Shown: piece by piece, positions 1-7,542 of the stretch
Layout of the letters: the number at the start of each line of letters is the position of its first letter
How positions within the stretch are numbered: position 1 is the stretch's first letter
Origin: an uncultured Christensenellaceae bacterium
GTDB taxonomy: Bacteria; Bacillota; Clostridia; Christensenellales; Borkfalkiaceae
NCBI GenBank assembly: GCA_910587625.1
Contig: CAJUMW010000019.1
Location: forward strand, 1 to 23,722
DNA length: 23,722 bases
Reading direction: 5' to 3'
Translations under genes and position numbers: made by a program
Notes under the pieces: model-generated
The model's input: only the letters and a program-made list of their open reading frames with translations
What the model was told of the DNA's origin: nothing
The model's database searches: none

Positions 1-22
1 ACACTATTCTCTGTTCCTCCTC
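1..22 (-). promoter_or_regulatory. Ribosome binding site of the next gene, beyond the left edge
   Basis: Immediately after the stop codon of the surface-protein gene the minus strand reads GAGGAGGAACAGAG, a strong Shine-Dalgarno sequence. It implies that another minus-strand gene starts at or just past the left edge, so the operon continues. A GTG at 4..2 is one possible start but too little is visible to decide. Confidence 0.6.
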
Positions 23-1537
23 TTATTTCTGTGCTTTCTTTGCCTTGATTTTCTTAAAGGCAATAAATCCTGCTACGCCGCCGATGGCAAGCACGATAAG
101 AATTACGAATAACGCAACCGCAACGCCATTGCCGCCCTTTTCAGTTATGTCCTGATTAGGCTCGTCCGGCTGCTTGGGTTCATCGGGTAATTCGGGTTCT
201 TTGGGTATGTCGGGAATATCGGGTTCGTTAGGCTCGTCCGGTACATTAGGTTCATCGGGGTTTTCGGGATTATCGGGTGTATCAGGTTCAGTAGGCTCGG
301 TAGGTTCTACGAGTTTTTCTTTCGCTGTTACCGTTAAAGTCTTTATCTGTTCGCCGTTCTCGTCAGCAAACGTGATTGTTATCGTTCCGAACATTGCAGA
401 ATAATCAATCTTATTGCCCGTTTCCTTGCTCTCGGTTACATTCCCGTCCTCGTCCGTAAAGGTTACGTTGAAATACCCGTTCTTGACGTCGCCGCAGTTA
501 CAAATGCGCAATACGATAAGGCTCATATTCTCGCTGTCGTCCATAGTCTGAATTTCGTAAGCGTGCTTATGAATTTCGGGAATCACGGGTTCTTCGGGTT
601 CGGGAATATATCCAATATCCCCGCTCGTTACATAATCGGATAAATAACTGTAATTGCAGTTCACGCAAATATGACGCGTATAGCCAAGACTGTCGGGGGT
701 TGCTGGTACAAGCACGTCCAAATACTTATGTCCTTGGGGCTGGGCGTAGTCCGTTACGAATCTGTCACCGCAATCGTTACAAACGTGATCGGTATAGCCG
801 TAGGTTACGCACGTTGCCGCGTTTACCGTTTCCGTGTAAGAGTGTCCATTCGGCTCGGTGTAGTCCGCAACATAGTTATCATCGCAAATTAAGCAAGTAT
901 AAGTCGTAAAACCGCCTTCCAAACAAGTAGGCTCGGTTATTACCGCTTCGTATGTATGACCGAGCGCGTCCACATAATTGTCGAAGTAAACGTCGTCGCA
1001 TACGGTACAGTTATGCTCGGTGTACCCTCTTTCCGTACAAGTGGGCGCGACTTCTTTATTCTCATAGTCGTGTCCGATTTCGTCAGTATAGTTATCGTTG
1101 TACTCGTAGCCACAGGTCGTACAGAAGTGCGTGGTATAACCTTTGTGCGTACAGGTATTCGGCACGACTACGACTTCAAAGGTATGTCCCTTTGCAGGCT
1201 CGGTCTGCTCGGTATAGGTGTTACCGCAGTCAGCGCAAGAATACAAGGTATATCCCGCCGTTGTGCAAGTCGCGGCTACAACCGATTCGGTGTAGTTATG
1301 CCCTTTTGCTTCCGTATAGTTATCTTTCTTTTCGTCGCCGCAGTCCGCGCAAGTATATTTCGTATAGCCCTGCTCTGTACACGTTGCCGAAACTTCCGTC
1401 TGTTCGTATGCGTGGTTACAACCTTCGTCTGCGCTTGCCGCACTTGCCGAAGTGAAGCCCATACACATAAAACCCGTTAAAAATAACGCCGCGCTTGCCG
1501 CAAGCGTTACAATGGTAGTTTTAATTGTTTTAGTCAT
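23..1537 (-). CDS. Cys-repeat surface protein with signal peptide, proline-rich stalk and C-terminal membrane anchor
   Basis: Predicted exported, membrane-anchored protein of 504 residues. I chose the ATG at 1537 rather than the in-frame ATG at 1549 because GGAGG sits five bases before it. Residues 1-36 form a signal peptide (basic start, long hydrophobic core, ASA cleavage region). Then come seven tandem repeats of about 38 residues (nt 620-1416) of the form H-Y-x5-TC-x4-GYT-x2-C-x2-C. The seventh lacks the first Cys. A small beta-rich domain follows, then a Pro/Glu/Asp-rich stalk, one transmembrane helix (GVAVALFVILIVLAIGG) and a short Lys-rich tail. No LPxTG sorting signal is present. It lies 18 bases after the coupling-protein gene, so it is probably co-transcribed with transfer genes. 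A mating-pair adhesin or surface factor is possible, but this is inference; the repeat type is common in clostridial surface proteins of unknown role. Confidence 0.8.
   Translation of the reverse strand: MTKTIKTTIVTLAASAALFLTGFMCMGFTSASAASADEGCNHAYEQTEVSATCTEQGYTKYTCADCGDEKKDNYTEAKGHNYTESVVAATCTTAGYTLYSCADCGNTYTEQTEPAKGHTFEVVVVPNTCTHKGYTTHFCTTCGYEYNDNYTDEIGHDYENKEVAPTCTERGYTEHNCTVCDDVYFDNYVDALGHTYEAVITEPTCLEGGFTTYTCLICDDNYVADYTEPNGHSYTETVNAATCVTYGYTDHVCNDCGDRFVTDYAQPQGHKYLDVLVPATPDSLGYTRHICVNCNYSYLSDYVTSGDIGYIPEPEEPVIPEIHKHAYEIQTMDDSENMSLIVLRICNCGDVKNGYFNVTFTDEDGNVTESKETGNKIDYSAMFGTITITFADENGEQIKTLTVTAKEKLVEPTEPTEPDTPDNPENPDEPNVPDEPNEPDIPDIPKEPELPDEPKQPDEPNQDITEKGGNGVAVALFVILIVLAIGGVAGFIAFKKIKAKKAQK
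620..1416 (-). repeat. Seven tandem repeats of about 38 codons in the surface protein
   Basis: Each unit carries His near its start, TC about nine residues later, GYT, then C-x2-C, and ends in a Gly before the next His. Spacing is regular and the units differ in sequence, so these are old protein repeats rather than a recent DNA expansion. Three Cys plus one His per unit could bind a metal or form disulfides; the sequence alone cannot decide. Confidence 0.85.
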
Positions 1538-1555
1538 TTTGTCCTCCATAAATTT

Positions 1556-3763
1556 TTATTTGTTTTTTGCTTGTTCCTGCAATTCCAAGAGCTTCGGCAA
1601 TTCCTGTTCCAAGTATTTCGCCAATGCCCTCAATTTCTGCTGTACGCTTATGTCATAATTTTCGATATACAATCTGATAAGCGTGAGTTTATCTTCGAGC
1701 TTCGTCTTGATAAGCGCCGCAGCATCTTCTTCCAATAGTGCTTCCGCCGCTTTCAATATCTTCTTATGGACTTCATCAACTTTGGCTTTCCATTGCTTGT
1801 CCAATTCCGCAACGTCTATAAGCGGCTTTTGCGCGGCTTGCTCCTGCTCTCTTTTGTCTATTCCGTCAAGCTGTTCATCTTCCTCTTTCGTCTGACTGCC
1901 GCCGAGAATATCGAAAACATAATTTCGCTTTTCAAACAGCCTCGCTTCGCGCTTACTTATGTCTGCTTTCCCTGCCGCAAAATACACATCTTTAAGCTCA
2001 TACGACGGCGTAAACCTTGACCAAATCGGTTCATATCCTCTGACTGATACAATGGCATCACCTTTCTCGTTACCGTTTAATCTTTCGAGCATACCCACCG
2101 TTATAAGCGGTTGATTGCTTGCGCCGGTGTTACTGCTTGCATTTACCTCCGCGCTCGTATTGACCGAAAAGTTTTTGATCTTCTTCTGCCCGCAAAGCTC
2201 CGAAAACTCACGTCTTGTTTCGGGATCGTCCGAGCCTATAAAGATTTTTACGTTACAATTCGTCTTTACAATGTCGGCTATGTCCTTGCCGTACTTTGCA
2301 TTGAGCTGTGAAAAGCTCTGCAAGACGAACAGATACCGTATGCCGCGACTTCGTCCTACCGTTACCATACCCTCAATGTTTTCGAGCTTGGGCAGATTGC
2401 CGAACTCGTCCAAAATAAAGTACGCTTTGCGCTTCAATATCGCCGTGTCCGTATCCTTACGCCGCAAATTCAGATTGGCTTTTTCCACAAGCTCTTTGTA
2501 CGTTTGCGTAACAAACAGCGTTACGAATCTGTGGCGCGTAAACCGCTCGTCGGGTACGATTACGAATATAGCATTAGGTTTCTCGTCCATATTCACAATG
2601 TCTATGTCATTCTCACTCGTCAAAGAGAGTATTCCGTCATCTGCTAATTGCTGTATGTACGCATTGACTTCGGACAGATAACTCGTAAGCGTTTTATCCG
2701 ACGTAATTAGCACGGTGTTTACAAGCCCGCGCACCTTTGAATATTCGTCCCTGCCCTCTAACAGATATTGCTTCAACGCCGTCGTATCTTCTGAGCAATA
2801 TTTAGTGATGTTATGATACACGTTAAAAAGCTGTAACTGTTTTTCTTCCATTTTGCCGCTTATTACATCCTCGCAAAACGCAAGCACAAGTCCGAAAATA
2901 AGGTTTCTCGCGCCCTCCTCCCAAGTGGGTTGGTCTTTGTTCTGCACGGGGCAGAGCGTATATACCAAGTCCATTGTGTTCTCGAAGATTTCGTCTTTAA
3001 GCTCTTGAACTCTCGTTCTCGCATCGTCGTAGGATAAGAACACCTCGCCGCAAGCACAATACTTTCCATCCTTGCATTGTAGGTTGTTCTGCAATTCCTT
3101 TACCTGACGAATACGCCGTATAAGCACCTGCATAGGATTCCATCTTGCCGAGCTGTACGGCTCTCGCAAGTCGAGCGTAGATATTGTGTATCCCTCACTC
3201 TTTAACTGCTCGGCGTGTTTTTCATAAAGCTCTTTCTTCGGGTCGGCTATGAGCATACTTGGTTTACCATTGCTTCTACCCAAGATAGCTATGTTCTGGT
3301 CTACAAATCCCGTTGTTTTACCACTGCCAGTAGTACCTACGATTAAAGCATGCAACTGACTCGTTGATATAATTTCCAACGACTTACCTTTCTTTTCCGC
3401 GCCTATAACTATTTCGTCTTCGTTCGCGCCTTGCTTATCCCAAGTCGTTACTGTAAACTCTTTCATCTTCCGTAGGCGTTTGACCGTAAGCCACTCGGTA
3501 TCTTCCAAGTCGTTCTCGCGTAGTGCCAAATTCTGCGCGTCTATTCGGTACATCATCAAAAACCCGATAAGCAACAGTCCGTTTGCCACGCCTATCGTTA
3601 GCCAATAATTTCCGTTACCGAATATACCGCCGAAATCCTTGCCGAACAGCGCAAAAATAAACGCTACAAGAACGCTCACGAACACCGCAACAAACGCGCC
3701 GACTATAAGCCAAGTTTTCCAAGACTTACGCTTTTTGTGTTTGTGTGCTTCCTTTCTATTCAT
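1556..3763 (-). CDS. VirD4/TraG-family type IV secretion coupling protein
   Basis: ATPase that links the relaxosome to the conjugation channel and pumps DNA-protein substrate at the membrane. The 735-residue protein has a basic N-terminus, two transmembrane helices (about residues 17-40 and 52-68), a Walker A motif GTTGSGKTT near residue 143, a following LIADPKKE strand, a Walker B motif FILDEFGNLP near residue 450, and a conserved GRSRGIRYLFVLQSFSQL segment. These are the standard features of the family. The last 110 residues are charged and helical with poor conservation. The start ATG follows GAGGAGGT by about a dozen bases. It lies 20 bases downstream of the relaxase gene in the same operon, the usual order for a mobilization block. 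No other mating-channel genes are visible here. Confidence 0.95.
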   Translation of the reverse strand: MNRKEAHKHKKRKSWKTWLIVGAFVAVFVSVLVAFIFALFGKDFGGIFGNGNYWLTIGVANGLLLIGFLMMYRIDAQNLALRENDLEDTEWLTVKRLRKMKEFTVTTWDKQGANEDEIVIGAEKKGKSLEIISTSQLHALIVGTTGSGKTTGFVDQNIAILGRSNGKPSMLIADPKKELYEKHAEQLKSEGYTISTLDLREPYSSARWNPMQVLIRRIRQVKELQNNLQCKDGKYCACGEVFLSYDDARTRVQELKDEIFENTMDLVYTLCPVQNKDQPTWEEGARNLIFGLVLAFCEDVISGKMEEKQLQLFNVYHNITKYCSEDTTALKQYLLEGRDEYSKVRGLVNTVLITSDKTLTSYLSEVNAYIQQLADDGILSLTSENDIDIVNMDEKPNAIFVIVPDERFTRHRFVTLFVTQTYKELVEKANLNLRRKDTDTAILKRKAYFILDEFGNLPKLENIEGMVTVGRSRGIRYLFVLQSFSQLNAKYGKDIADIVKTNCNVKIFIGSDDPETRREFSELCGQKKIKNFSVNTSAEVNASSNTGASNQPLITVGMLERLNGNEKGDAIVSVRGYEPIWSRFTPSYELKDVYFAAGKADISKREARLFEKRNYVFDILGGSQTKEEDEQLDGIDKREQEQAAQKPLIDVAELDKQWKAKVDEVHKKILKAAEALLEEDAAALIKTKLEDKLTLIRLYIENYDISVQQKLRALAKYLEQELPKLLELQEQAKNK

Positions 3764-3783
3764 TCAAATTTTCGTTACCTCCT

Positions 3784-5094
3784 CTATTTTGTTTCGCCGT
3801 TTCCGCTATCCGACGAACTCTGTTGTTTCTTTCTCTCTCGCTCGATTTCTTCTTCGATTTCCTGTAAGCGGCGGGTAAAATCTCTTTCCAACAATTCGCT
3901 TTCCGCACTGAACGATTTGAAAAACTTTCTGCAAGCGCGGTCTATCTTGTTTCTCGATATGCCGAGCGAACGCTTGAGTCCTTTGCTGTCTGCCCGACAT
4001 TTGTATTTGCGCTCAAAGTATTCGGGCTTTATGAACTTGCAAAGTTTAAGTACAAGATTTCCCTGCCGCCGTTTGTAGTCCGCTTTTAAGTCCTCGATAA
4101 CGTGAATATTGCCCTCGTCTATCTCGTTATGATATTTGGGCAAATCATTTTCCATTTCCTGTGGCTTGACCTTCTTATTAGAATAAGCTGTCGGCTTCCC
4201 GCAAATGTTTTTTACTTCGCGCTCTCTTTCTGCTACCGCTTCATAAAACCGCCTGTTCGCTTTCATTGCCTTTGGATCAGAACCGATAAGTAACCGCACT
4301 ATTCTGTCTATGCGCGGACGGTACTTTTCCATATCATTGCTTCCGTATGTTACCCGTCCCGTTTCCGGCAAGTCTTTGGCGAGCGATACGATTTCCTTCT
4401 TTATCGTTTCATCACTTGCCATTACCGCCCGAATACCTAAAAGCTGTTTAAGCTCGGCTATCGCTTTATCTCGGCTTTTATAAACTCTGTCTTTCCTTTC
4501 GCCCAAAAACAAACCGAGCCGGACGAACATATTATCTATGCTCTTTTTGTCTATCTTGCCGTGTCTGCGGTAGCGCGGCGTTCCGTCTTTATTTTTGAAC
4601 TTCGGCTCTTTTTCCCAAAAGACAAAGTGAATATGTAAGTGATGCGGTCTGTCCAGGTGCAACGCGCACATCAAGTCCACGTTGTCTTTATGGAATTTCG
4701 CGTCCGCAAGGAATTGGGGAAACGTCCGCTTGATAAGCTCAATACATTTTTCGGGGGTATCTATCTTATAGGACTGCTCCTCGTTAATTGATATAAAGCC
4801 GTGATAAATATGTCCCTTATTGCCTTTCAGCCGCGTCTTCATCTCGTCCACTTGCTCCTGCGGTATCATACCCTTATCGTTAAACACACCCGTGTTCTTT
4901 TGCAGGTATTCAAGCGCGGTAAATTTGCCTGTGCGTTTGCCCTCAGTAGTGATATATTTAAAAATGTTGTCCGCGCCCGTCATATCGTAGAACGCCCGCT
5001 CTCCCGCGTGTTTTGCTATTTCGTCCGCGCTTGCACCTTTCGGCAATTTGTACGGCGTGTACTGTACGTTGAATACTACGGGTTGATTGCTTAT
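3784..5094 (-). CDS. MobL/MOBP-type relaxase, apparent ATA start
   Basis: Relaxase that would nick oriT and pilot the strand into the recipient. The HHLHIH cluster at residues 151-156, followed by FVFWEKEP, is the metal-binding histidine motif of MOBP-class relaxases; the flanking RPHH-LHIHF-FWE pattern fits the family usually annotated MobL. Candidate active-site tyrosines are Y12, Y15, Y36 and Y47. The first ordinary start in frame (TTG at 5046) would remove a conserved-looking N-terminal strand (QPVVFNVQYTPYKL) and has no ribosome binding site. An ATA at 5094 has GGAGGT eight bases upstream and overlaps the previous stop (AATAAG), giving 436 residues. A G-to-A change of an ancestral ATGA overlap explains this. 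The C-terminal third is charged and helical. If ATA is not used, the protein starts at 5046 with 420 residues. Confidence 0.9.
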   Translation of the reverse strand: MSNQPVVFNVQYTPYKLPKGASADEIAKHAGERAFYDMTGADNIFKYITTEGKRTGKFTALEYLQKNTGVFNDKGMIPQEQVDEMKTRLKGNKGHIYHGFISINEEQSYKIDTPEKCIELIKRTFPQFLADAKFHKDNVDLMCALHLDRPHHLHIHFVFWEKEPKFKNKDGTPRYRRHGKIDKKSIDNMFVRLGLFLGERKDRVYKSRDKAIAELKQLLGIRAVMASDETIKKEIVSLAKDLPETGRVTYGSNDMEKYRPRIDRIVRLLIGSDPKAMKANRRFYEAVAEREREVKNICGKPTAYSNKKVKPQEMENDLPKYHNEIDEGNIHVIEDLKADYKRRQGNLVLKLCKFIKPEYFERKYKCRADSKGLKRSLGISRNKIDRACRKFFKSFSAESELLERDFTRRLQEIEEEIERERKKQQSSSDSGNGETK

Positions 5095-5552
5095 TTTTTA
5101 TTACCTCCGCATTTTTTTAAGCCGCTTATTTCGTAATCGTTCAGGTAGTCCGGCGTATCGCTTATAACGCCGCTCTCGAAGTTTTCCGCATCCACTTTAC
5201 AGCCTTTATATTCAAGGCACTTACCGTGAAAAAGCGACGATAGGATTGACTTGTTAATCGTTACATTCAACACCGTTTCTTTCATAAGCCGTACAAGCAC
5301 GTTAAAGCTCTTTTCGTCCAAACCGCCAAAGCTCTGCCTTTGCGAAGGCGGCGCAGTTTCTTCCGATAACTCCGCTTCCCCGAACAGCTTTTCACAGAGA
5401 ATGGGTAAACCGTAGAACAGCGCATCGTTTACTACCTGATTAAAGCTCTTGTATTCGGGCAATTTCAATACGCGATCTATCTGCCTGTTCGTTTCTTCAT
5501 CCGTAATACGGATATGCTTTTCTACGCCGATTTTCGCTTCCTTTTCTGCCAA
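5091..5552 (-). CDS. MobC-like relaxosome accessory protein with ribbon-helix-helix N-terminus
   Basis: Small DNA-binding protein of 153 residues, likely recognising oriT and assisting the relaxase. Residues about 12-60 (KHIRITDEETNRQIDR, then YKSFNQVVNDALFYGLP) fit a ribbon-helix-helix or MobC-type DNA-binding domain: one beta strand, two helices, and an S/T-x-N-x-V-N-x-A helix start. The rest is helical and not recognised. I chose TTG at 5552 because GGAGGT lies six bases before it; a GTG at 5579 is possible but has no such site. The stop codon overlaps the presumed relaxase start, implying translational coupling. The probable oriT lies just upstream, which is the usual position for an accessory protein that binds it and represses its own promoter; repression is inference. 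Confidence 0.75.
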   Translation of the reverse strand: MAEKEAKIGVEKHIRITDEETNRQIDRVLKLPEYKSFNQVVNDALFYGLPILCEKLFGEAELSEETAPPSQRQSFGGLDEKSFNVLVRLMKETVLNVTINKSILSSLFHGKCLEYKGCKVDAENFESGVISDTPDYLNDYEISGLKKCGGNKK

Positions 5553-5579
5553 GTTATAACCTCCCAAGGTCGCAGACAC

Positions 5580-5690
5580 GCAAAAGTGGGTTTCCCACCT
5601 TTTGCCGCTCGAAGGCGGGATTTATCCCACCTTCCTTATCCTGCTTACCTTTTTTCGTGAAATCGTCCCACTCCCACCTACTGTCCCTTT
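5580..5690. other. oriT: Probable origin of transfer (oriT)
   Basis: This non-coding stretch between the methyltransferase stop and the accessory-gene start holds two adjacent hairpins. The first (5580-5605) has an 11-pair stem with one bulged C and a TTT loop. The second (5611-5634) pairs GAAGGCGGGA with TCCCACCTTC around a TTTA loop, with one mismatch. Nine bases after the second hairpin ends, TATCCTG/C (5637-5644) matches the IncP/MOBP nic consensus YATCCTG/Y, placing the nick between 5643 and 5644 on the plus strand. Inverted repeat, short gap, nic is the known MOBP arrangement. The transferred strand would run rightwards into the methyltransferase operon, leaving the relaxase to enter last. 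CCCACCT recurs at 5594, 5626 and 5684. Confidence 0.8.
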
Positions 5691-5708
5691 CATTAAGTTA
5701 CGGCTTCT

Positions 5709-6653
5709 CTATGCTATTTCGGGGATAACTTTATCTATGCGCTCTTTCGCTTTTTCAAGGTATCGCGCGTTCAGGTCTATCCCGATAAAATCTCTGCCGA
5801 AACGCTTGGCAACTGCGCCCGTCGTGCCGCTACCGAAGAACGGATCCAAGACAACGCCGCCGACCTTGCTCCCTGCAAGTATGCACGGCTCTATAAGTCG
5901 TTCAGGAAACATAGCAAAGTGTTCGTCCATTTTATAGGTGTTCGTGCTGACTTCCCACACGTCGCGCTTACGGCGGTATTGTTGGTCAAAGTCCGAAAAA
6001 TCTTCCCTTACCTGCGTTATACCCTGATGCCCGACGTACTTACTGTTCGCGCTTCTTCCGCGCTTGTAACGCTCTTTGCTTACCTCTTTGATAGGCTCTT
6101 GTATAGCTCGATAATCGAAGTAATACTGCCGCGATTTCGCAAGCAAAAAGATATGCTCGTAGGTCTTTGTAGGGCGGTCTTTCGCGCTTTCCGGCAGACA
6201 GTTTTTCTTGTACCAAATGATGTCCGAGCGCAAGTACCAGCCGCGCGCCCGAAGCGCAAACGCAAGCATCCACGGTATGCCGATTAAGTCTTTCGGCTTT
6301 ATTCCTTCCCACTTTTTAGGCACATCGTAAATACGACTATCTTTCTGATAAAGCTCTCTATTTTTACCGTTCCCCGCAACAGCCAAACTCATCGGGCCTT
6401 TTCCGCTACCCGCAAAGCTATCCCCGATATTCAGCCATAGTGTTCCGTCCTTTGCAAGAACGCGGTAAACCTCGTCAAACACGGCTACAAGCCGAGCTAT
6501 GTATTCATCCGGCGTTTGCTCTATTCCGATTTGCCCCTGTTCGCCGTAGTCCCTAAGCCCGTAATAAGGCGGCGATGTAACGCACATATTTACGCACTCC
6601 TGCGGCAGAGTTTTTAACTGCTCTGCCGCATCGCCGCATAGAATTTTACTCAC
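5709..6653 (-). CDS. Beta-class DNA methyltransferase with TSPPY motif (N4-cytosine or N6-adenine)
   Basis: S-adenosylmethionine-dependent amino-methyltransferase of 314 residues. The catalytic motif TSPPYYGLRDYG is at residues 26-37 and the SAM-binding motif DPFFGSGTTG near residue 270. Catalytic-before-SAM order defines the beta class. SPPY is more common in N4-cytosine enzymes but also occurs in N6-adenine ones, so the base is uncertain. I chose the GTG at 6653, which follows AAGGAAAG and begins the typical SKILCGDAAEQL start, over a TTG at 6704 without a ribosome binding site. The gene overlaps its upstream neighbour by 8 bases. No restriction endonuclease is nearby, so this is an orphan enzyme, probably protecting the element from host restriction. 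A perfect 10-bp inverted repeat lies within its first 18 codons. Confidence 0.9.
   Translation of the reverse strand: MSKILCGDAAEQLKTLPQECVNMCVTSPPYYGLRDYGEQGQIGIEQTPDEYIARLVAVFDEVYRVLAKDGTLWLNIGDSFAGSGKGPMSLAVAGNGKNRELYQKDSRIYDVPKKWEGIKPKDLIGIPWMLAFALRARGWYLRSDIIWYKKNCLPESAKDRPTKTYEHIFLLAKSRQYYFDYRAIQEPIKEVSKERYKRGRSANSKYVGHQGITQVREDFSDFDQQYRRKRDVWEVSTNTYKMDEHFAMFPERLIEPCILAGSKVGGVVLDPFFGSGTTGAVAKRFGRDFIGIDLNARYLEKAKERIDKVIPEIA
6601..6630. repeat. Perfect 10-bp inverted repeat inside the start of the methyltransferase gene
   Basis: TGCGGCAGAG and CTCTGCCGCA flank a 10-base spacer, a perfect GC-rich palindrome beginning about 20 bases after the GTG start. In the mRNA this would be a stable stem within the ribosome's initiation footprint. 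It could moderate translation, or it could be a chance of codon choice (residues AAEQLKTLPQ). Confidence 0.6.
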
Positions 6654-6969
6654 GCTTATCGCTTTCCTTTTTCGTCGAGCCTGACACCATAACGCTTCCG
6701 ACAATTACGCCGATTGCTTTGTTTCTGCGTTTATTTTCCGCAAGTTTATCCGCGCCCTTTTTCCCGTTTACGCTGTTCATTTCCGAAACGTCCAATTCGC
6801 GTTTTACATAAACAAACAAGCCTTTTAGATACTCGTCTTTCGTAATGAACGGCTTACTCTCGTAAACGTAGGCGCACACGCCTTTGATAAACTCGCCCGC
6901 CTGTTTGTCTGTACGCTCTTTAATAAGCTCGTAATATTCTTTCTTGAACTTAAATCTTTTTATCTTCAC
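6646..6969 (-). CDS. DUF6291-like small protein
   Basis: Protein of 107 residues with no transmembrane segment or signal peptide. The first 60 residues (KEYYELIKERTDKQAGEFIKG and a following helical stretch) resemble the DUF6291 family seen in phages and mobile elements near replication genes; this is recognition by pattern only. The C-terminal part (VNGKKGADKLAENKRR) is basic and may contact nucleic acid. The start is GTG at 6969 with AAGGAG seven bases upstream. It lies between two methyltransferase genes and overlaps the downstream one by 8 bases, so it belongs to the same operon. Its role is unknown. Confidence 0.65.
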   Translation of the reverse strand: MKIKRFKFKKEYYELIKERTDKQAGEFIKGVCAYVYESKPFITKDEYLKGLFVYVKRELDVSEMNSVNGKKGADKLAENKRRNKAIGVIVGSVMVSGSTKKESDKRE

Positions 6970-6987
6970 ACAAAAACTCCTTTTATC

Positions 6988-7542
6988 TTAAACTTCGTTT
7001 CCCCAACAATCCCACCCATCCGCTTGTTCTCTTGCGAACAACTCTATTCTCGGTAGATCTCCAAATAGTTCTACAATCCTTTCTCGCACCTCATCCGGCT
7101 TTTGACTATGCCTTCGACGCGGAGTAATTACGCAGCTTGACACTTTATTGCTAATAGGTTTCATCCTGCCTTTAATTCCCATAAGGCACACCTCGCAATT
7201 ACTCTTTGCGTAAAATCCTATCCCGAAAAACGGCTTACCGTTTTTTGCATTGGTCTTTATCCAACTGAAACCCAAAGTCTTATATGCAAATCCCCAACGC
7301 TCAAATATTTTCAACTGTTCGTTCAGATACGGAAACGTAACCCATAAAAACAAAACGCTGTTTTTGTTTGCTATTTTCCCAATAGGTAGTTTCGCTATTT
7401 GCTCATTAGACATAAGACTGTAATGCCCGCTTGCTCCGCCGCCGAATTTTGTACCGTGATTATTTCTCAAATTATAAAGCCACGGCGGATCAGCGTATAT
7501 GATGCTGTACTTTTTATCTGTACTGTAAATATCCGTTACCAT
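6988..7542 (-). CDS. MT-A70 family N6-adenine DNA methyltransferase
   Basis: Adenine methyltransferase of 184 residues. The catalytic motif ADPPW is at residues 17-21 and is preceded by YSIIY, the strand typical of the MT-A70 family. FLWVTFPYL, KTLGFSWIKTN and CLMGIKGR are further family-type segments, and KPDEVRERIVELFGDLPRIELFAR is the conserved C-terminal block seen in Firmicutes and phage members. I chose ATG at 7542, with GGAG five bases upstream, over a further upstream start at 7578. Its start overlaps the preceding methyltransferase stop (ATGGTAA), indicating translational coupling. Phage and conjugative-element members modify element DNA and can counter restriction; that role here is inferred. 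Confidence 0.92.
   Translation of the reverse strand: MVTDIYSTDKKYSIIYADPPWLYNLRNNHGTKFGGGASGHYSLMSNEQIAKLPIGKIANKNSVLFLWVTFPYLNEQLKIFERWGFAYKTLGFSWIKTNAKNGKPFFGIGFYAKSNCEVCLMGIKGRMKPISNKVSSCVITPRRRHSQKPDEVRERIVELFGDLPRIELFAREQADGWDCWGNEV

Noticed and set aside
1..300. LPxTG sortase anchor on the surface protein
   Set aside because: No LPxTG-like pentapeptide lies before the C-terminal hydrophobic helix.
620..1416. CRISPR or DNA satellite array
   Set aside because: The periodicity is at protein level, with diverged DNA and an uninterrupted coding frame; no spacer structure.
1440..1540. Lipoprotein signal on the surface protein (GFMC near the end of the hydrophobic core)
   Set aside because: The residues before the Cys do not fit a lipobox, and ASA cleavage sites follow.
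23..5000. Plus-strand open frames such as 952-1455, 2115-2681 and 3737-4078
   Set aside because: They lie antisense to well-supported minus-strand genes, have Arg/Ser/Cys/Phe-rich products with no recognisable domain, and lack ribosome binding sites.
6040..6312. Minus-strand frames 6040-6312 and 6080-6265 overlapping the methyltransferase gene
   Set aside because: Same-strand shadows in alternative frames of a clear methyltransferase gene.
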